A stretch of 41,157 bases of DNA from Candidatus Levybacteria bacterium CG2_30_37_29 (GTDB lineage: Bacteria; Patescibacteriota; Microgenomatia; Levybacterales; GWA1-39-11), in NCBI GenBank assembly GCA_001873215.1, contig MNYS01000007.1, positions 1 to 41,157 on the forward strand. The letters are read 5' to 3'. Positions 37,133 to 41,157 of the stretch are shown here, piece after piece. Position numbers and translations under genes: made by a program. The stretch's first letter is position 1. The number at the start of each line of letters is the position of its first letter. The notes under the pieces are model-generated. The model saw only the letters and a list, made by a program, of their open reading frames with translations. It ran no database searches and was not told the DNA's origin.

Positions 37133-37414
37133 ATGAGCAAAAATAAAAAACTGAACATACAAGAATACGAACTTCCTGTTGCTGTTGAAGAACAGAAAGA
37201 AGGAGGATATGTAGCAGCCTGTCCTGTTTGGCAGGATTGCTATGCACAAGGAGAAACAGTAGAAGAGGCAATAAATGAAATCTCTTATGTTGCTTCTTCT
37301 CTTATTGAGTTATATAGAGAAGAGGAAATAAAGATTCCCTTGAAACTTAAAGCTTCTGAGAAGAAATCCAGTGGTTTTAGTCTTAACATACCGGTAATTG
37401 TTTCCTCTTTTTGA
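37133..37414 (+). CDS. hicB: HicB-family antitoxin
   Basis: YELPVAVEEQKEGGYVAACPVWQDCYAQGETVEEAINEISYVASSLIE. Confidence 0.88.
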   Translation: MSKNKKLNIQEYELPVAVEEQKEGGYVAACPVWQDCYAQGETVEEAINEISYVASSLIELYREEEIKIPLKLKASEKKSSGFSLNIPVIVSSF

Positions 37415-37417
37415 ACT

Positions 37418-37639
37418 ATGTCTAAAGTCCGTCCTCTCCCTTACCGCGAAGTAATCAAGAAGCTTCGTAAATTAGGATTTATATTGCGTAGAACCACTGG
37501 GGGTTCTCACGAAATATGGTGGAACGAAAATACAAAGAAAACTTGCGTTGTTCCACATCATAGAGAAGTGGCCACGGGCACTTTAAAGAATATTATACGG
37601 CAAACAGGGGTAAATGAAGAAAAGTTTCTATCTGTATAG
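37418..37639 (+). CDS. hicA: HicA-family toxin
   Basis: YREVIKKLRKLGFILRRTTGGSHEIWWNENTKKTCVVPHHREVATGTLKNIIRQTGV. Confidence 0.92.
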   Translation: MSKVRPLPYREVIKKLRKLGFILRRTTGGSHEIWWNENTKKTCVVPHHREVATGTLKNIIRQTGVNEEKFLSV

Positions 37640-37717
37640 CTCTTGGGAGATAAGTTTGAAATATGATATAAGGTAAACACCAATATTTTCAGCAGTTTTA
37701 CTTTCATTTTACATATA

Positions 37718-38029
37718 CTAATTTCCCTTCTTTGCGCCTTTTCTATAGAGTTCTTCATGCGTCCCAAATAAAGAGAAATATGCAATAATTTCCTCGCCTT
37801 TGGGCATCTCTTCGTATATTGCACGGTAATCGTTTGTGATGTCTATACTTCTAAGCCCTAGGTATGGTTCTCGCAGCTTGTGATTATTGAGTTGTGGGTC
37901 ACGAGGAGTTTTTGTAAAAATGAGTATCCGTTCTTTAAAACTATTGCGGATTCTTACATCTACTTTTTTCAGTTTCTTGAGAACACCAGGGCTTAGCTTT
38001 ACATTCATATTCCCTGTTCTTTCAGCCAC
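37718..38029 (-). CDS. RelE/YafQ-like toxin
   Basis: NVKLSPGVLKKLKKVDVRIRNSFKERILIFTKTPRDPQLNNHKLREPYLGLRSIDITNDYRAIYEE; likely true start at MNVKLSP (38005-38007 region). Confidence 0.8.
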   Translation of the reverse strand: MAERTGNMNVKLSPGVLKKLKKVDVRIRNSFKERILIFTKTPRDPQLNNHKLREPYLGLRSIDITNDYRAIYEEMPKGEEIIAYFSLFGTHEELYRKGAKKGN

Positions 38030-38328
38030 TTTACCGCATTTTCTCCCGTATCAAATATGGGAGACCCTTTTCCTTCTTTCCAGTCTTTTCGTGCTTTCTT
38101 CAGTGTCTTTTTGAAATACGCATTTGGTGTTTCTTCCTCCATTGAGCTAAAGGTTATAATTTTTGTTGCGATAAAATGCTTGAGATAGCGGTTAATAACG
38201 CTTGTTAAACTTAATCCCAAATCTTTTGCGGTTTTTTGCGCTTTTGCTTTAAGCTGTGGATCTGTTTTTATAAATATTGATGCCGTATTCATATATATAG
38301 AGTATATATTATTTATATATTTTGTCAA
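38005..38328 (-). CDS. RelB/DinJ-like antitoxin
   Basis: MNTASIFIKTDPQLKAKAQKTAKDLGLSLTSVINRYLKHFI; likely start at the internal Met (about 38292). Confidence 0.75.
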   Translation of the reverse strand: MTKYINNIYSIYMNTASIFIKTDPQLKAKAQKTAKDLGLSLTSVINRYLKHFIATKIITFSSMEEETPNAYFKKTLKKARKDWKEGKGSPIFDTGENAVKWLKEQGI

Positions 38329-38405
38329 GATATTAAATACGCAAAACTCATAATCCGGTGCGATTAACTTTACTTCCGGTCAAACCTGTTGTAGCATAAA
38401 TTTTA

Positions 38406-38576
38406 ATGAAAAAGACAATTGAAGCTATCAAAATATCAGGGAAAATAAAAACTTTCGGGAATAGTATGAAGCCTCTATTACAAACTGAGGATATGGTTTA
38501 TTTTAAAAAAGTTTCCGATTCTTCTTCCCCAGCAAATTCAGAAACTCAGTGCAAGCTACCAGCCTTTATTTTTTAA
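38406..38576 (+). pseudogene. S26 signal-peptidase-like gene fragment (copy B)
   Basis: MKKTIEAIKISGKIKTFGNSMKPLLQTEDMVYFKKV then unrelated SDSSSPANSETQCKLPAFIF*; nucleotide similarity to copy A over about 50 bp. Confidence 0.7.
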
Positions 38577-39708
38577 TTATAAACTCGAGGAAGTTATCTC
38601 TATTTATACATTTAAATTTGGAATCAGGATATGCTGTTTTCCATCCAAGAGGTGCTTTAGCAACTTTCCCTCCGAATTTAAATTCATACCCTGTAAGCTC
38701 TCCTCCTGCTTCTTCCACATAATCTAATTCCGCTCCGGTATATAGTCTCCAAAAGTAGTTGGAGGCATAAATTTGGGAATATGAGAGATATTTTATTCTT
38801 TCTGAAATAAGGAAGTTTTCCCACAATTGTCCCACGTCGTTTCGTTCCTTGAGTGGTTTTAGGTTATCAATGAGCATATTTCTTATTCCCAAGTCGTAAA
38901 AAAATATCTTATCCATTTTGGTTACTTCTTTACGTAAATTGCGTCTGAAGCCTTCCAGACGAAAAATAATATATGATTTTTCCAATAAATCAACGTAGCG
39001 CGAAACAGTATCTTTTCCCATTCCAAGATTGTTTCCCAACTCGGAAAGTGACACTTCCGAGCCAACTTGAAAAGCCAACAGCTTCAATAGATCCCTTATT
39101 TTATGCGAATTTCTCACATCACCAAGTTCCAAAAGGTCTTTGTATAAATATGCGTCAGTTAAATTCTGTAAATATTCTCTTTTATTCGACTCACCAGTCA
39201 GGGAAAAGACTTCAGGATAAGATCCATAAATCAGCCGTTCCTCAATTTGATCCTTCAATTCAAATTTATTTTTAAAAGTCGATATCTCGTAAAATGAAAT
39301 TGGGTACAACTTGTAAGTCCATGCCCGACCAGTTAAGGGTTCGCTGATTTTACTTGCCAAATCGAGTGAAGATGATCCGGTAACGACAACCTTCAGATTC
39401 TTAAAATTATCTAGAATAAGCTTAAGGTTAATACCTATCTCTGGTATCCGCTGAGCTTCATCAATAAACAACAATTCATATCCTTCTACAAAATCTTTCA
39501 TCCTATTAAGATCCCGTTGTGAAAAAATGTTCACATATTTACTTTGATCTGCATTCACAGTTAGGGTTTTTAACCCCAAATTTTTAATTACATCATCGAC
39601 TAAGGTGGTTTTGCCAACCTGTCGGGCACCGTATATAATGATGCCTTTATCTGAGGATTTTATCTTGGAAATAACAGTTTCTGTCAAAACTCTAGGTATT
39701 TTCATCAT
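38566..39708 (-). CDS. AAA (AAA_14) ATPase with DUF4143-like C-terminal domain
   Basis: GIIIYGARQVGKTTLVDDVIKNLG, ELLFIDEAQRIPEIGINLKLILDNF, VVTGSSSLDLASKISEPLTGRAWTYKLYPISFYE. Confidence 0.9.
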   Translation of the reverse strand: MMKIPRVLTETVISKIKSSDKGIIIYGARQVGKTTLVDDVIKNLGLKTLTVNADQSKYVNIFSQRDLNRMKDFVEGYELLFIDEAQRIPEIGINLKLILDNFKNLKVVVTGSSSLDLASKISEPLTGRAWTYKLYPISFYEISTFKNKFELKDQIEERLIYGSYPEVFSLTGESNKREYLQNLTDAYLYKDLLELGDVRNSHKIRDLLKLLAFQVGSEVSLSELGNNLGMGKDTVSRYVDLLEKSYIIFRLEGFRRNLRKEVTKMDKIFFYDLGIRNMLIDNLKPLKERNDVGQLWENFLISERIKYLSYSQIYASNYFWRLYTGAELDYVEEAGGELTGYEFKFGGKVAKAPLGWKTAYPDSKFKCINRDNFLEFIIKK

Positions 39709-39970
39709 TCATAGAATAACATAATTACTAGATAATGTCAAGCGGTATTAGCGTTAATAACGCCTATATACAAGCTGTAATAACGATAATTGTGGCAGAA
39801 TGTTCTTAATAAAAAGATTATTCAGCATTTTACCTCGATTTTCTTTAGTTTCTCGAAGTCTTCCGGGGATAATTTTACATCATGGAGGATTAAACGAAGA
39901 AGCCCAATACCTAAAGATAAGTTAGAGCTGATGAATTACTCGCCGAAAATGGTACTCGCCGAAAATCCCT

Positions 39971-41044
39971 TGTCCAGGTTGGGATACATGCAGAACGGTT
40001 GAGAAGTAATTGAGCTACAGATATACTGACGCCATTATGCGTCACTACAAGATTGTTCCATGGGGACAGCTGAAGGACTCGTCCCTGTCAAGAGATGGTT
40101 TAAGAAGACTAACCTGGATAGATTGGTACTTCTCTCATGGTAAGAATAAAGAGCTAACCTGCAGGCGCTTTGGGATATCAAAAAGTGTCTTTTACCGGTG
40201 GTTTAATCGCTTTGACAAGAAGAACTTAAAGACACTTGAATTTAATACAAAAACAAGAAGACCAAACAAAGTTCGTACCCCAGATATTTCTACACACGTA
40301 CTTAAGAGGATATATGCTATTCGAAAAGATGACCTTGAGAAATCAAAGTATGAGATACAGGAAGAATTGAGACGGGAGGGAATATCTATTGGTCAATCTG
40401 CAATTCAAAGAGTTATCAATTCCCACCGTGAACTTCGAAATATTTCCCACTACAAACGAGTCAGAAAACACAGAAACTACAAGATTGCAAGAATCAAGGC
40501 AGCAATTGAGCTTAGGGAGAGAAATCTTGGCTCTCTAGTTCAAGTTGATACAAAATACTTCTACGTACTAGGAAAAAAGTTCTACATATTCTCAGCCATT
40601 GATTGCAAGTCAAGGTATGGGTTTATCTATTGCTACAAAACAATATCAAGTGCTTCTGGGAAAGATTTCATTAGGAAAGCAAGAGACTATTTCCCATTCC
40701 CCATACAAGCAATTAATACTGATAATGGATCAGAATATCTTCTTGAATTCCACAAAGAGGTAGCTTCTTGGAATATCCCCCACTTCTTTACAGATCCTCA
40801 TTGCCCTAAACAAAACGGGAGAGTTGAAAGACTCCACCAGACAGCAGAGTATGAATACTTTAACTACCAATACGACCTTCTTGATGATATTGATATGATT
40901 AACAAACATTGCATGTTGTTTAACACCAAGTACAATACGAGACGGTACCACAGAAGCCTTCATTACAAAACACCATTAGAGGTTGTGTTAGAATATTTCC
41001 AAAAGAAAGGAGGACAACCGTTCTCTATCTAGCCAACCAGGACA
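39971..41044 (+). mobile_element. IS481-like insertion sequence, about 1074 bp
   Basis: Ends TGTCCAGGTTGG (39971-39982) and CCAACCAGGACA (41033-41044): 11/12 inverted match starting with TGT, enclosing the transposase ORF. Confidence 0.8.
40010..41032 (+). CDS. IS481-family-like DDE transposase
   Basis: HTH CRRFGISKSVFYRWFNRF; DDE: LVQVDTKYFYVLG, INTDNGSEYL, CPKQNGRVERLHQTAEYEYF. Confidence 0.9.
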   Translation: MSYRYTDAIMRHYKIVPWGQLKDSSLSRDGLRRLTWIDWYFSHGKNKELTCRRFGISKSVFYRWFNRFDKKNLKTLEFNTKTRRPNKVRTPDISTHVLKRIYAIRKDDLEKSKYEIQEELRREGISIGQSAIQRVINSHRELRNISHYKRVRKHRNYKIARIKAAIELRERNLGSLVQVDTKYFYVLGKKFYIFSAIDCKSRYGFIYCYKTISSASGKDFIRKARDYFPFPIQAINTDNGSEYLLEFHKEVASWNIPHFFTDPHCPKQNGRVERLHQTAEYEYFNYQYDLLDDIDMINKHCMLFNTKYNTRRYHRSLHYKTPLEVVLEYFQKKGGQPFSI

Positions 41045-41049
41045 TTTTC

Positions 41050-41141
41050 TTGACATTTTTTCTCATATATGCTAATATTTCTTATCACGATGACTGGACT
41101 AGCCTAAGGTTTCGACCGAACGCGAATGCCAGTCTTTTTTT
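41050..41141 (+). ncRNA. putative promoter-hairpin-terminator unit (sRNA or attenuator leader)
   Basis: TTGACA-17-TAATAT promoter followed within 60 nt by GACTGG..CCAGTC stem and T7 run. Confidence 0.35.
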
Positions 41142-41157
41142 GCTCTAAAGAACCCCT

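Noticed and set aside
39790-40002. ORF 39790-40002 (+)
   Set aside because: Crosses the left IS boundary and has no recognisable motif; the reverse-strand reading looks more protein-like.

Overview
The window looks like a chromosomal segment of a Candidate Phyla Radiation (Patescibacteria, probably Microgenomates-like) bacterium using the standard bacterial code; the lineage is inferred from gene content and style, not from a search. The left half is mostly housekeeping: recF, Fic, archaeal-type ATP-dependent DNA ligase, MGMT-like, a tmk-dcd-thyA-folA cluster, an EndoQ-like PHP protein, trxA and trxB. An rRNA unit follows (tRNA-Ala(TGC)-23S-5S, with no 16S upstream). Its 23S gene is interrupted by four group I introns, which my manual alignment places after E. 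coli positions 1917, 1951, 2500 and 2604. Three introns carry single-motif LAGLIDADG ORFs and one has no ORF. The right half is an accessory region. It holds two AbiEii-type toxin modules, a compact RiPP locus (YcaO, a Cys/Thr-rich 60-aa precursor, an HPr-kinase-like protein, a SagB-type dehydrogenase, a membrane-anchored protein and a sulfatase), HicBA and RelE/RelB-like toxin-antitoxin genes bracketed by two broken S26 signal-peptidase fragments, a DUF4143 ATPase and an IS481-like element with 12-bp inverted ends. A truncated IS30-like transposase lies at the left edge. Less obvious structure includes: (i) a family of degenerate low-complexity hairpins in spacers, in a 23S helix and in an intron, one of which encloses a four-helix-bundle gene while an apparently empty relative lies on the other side of thyA; (ii) palindromes or short repeats inside conserved genes, in frame; (iii) many start codons 6-9 nt downstream of a -10 box, suggesting leaderless mRNAs; (iv) duplicated fragments flanking toxin-antitoxin modules. 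All identifications are by eye, with no database search.
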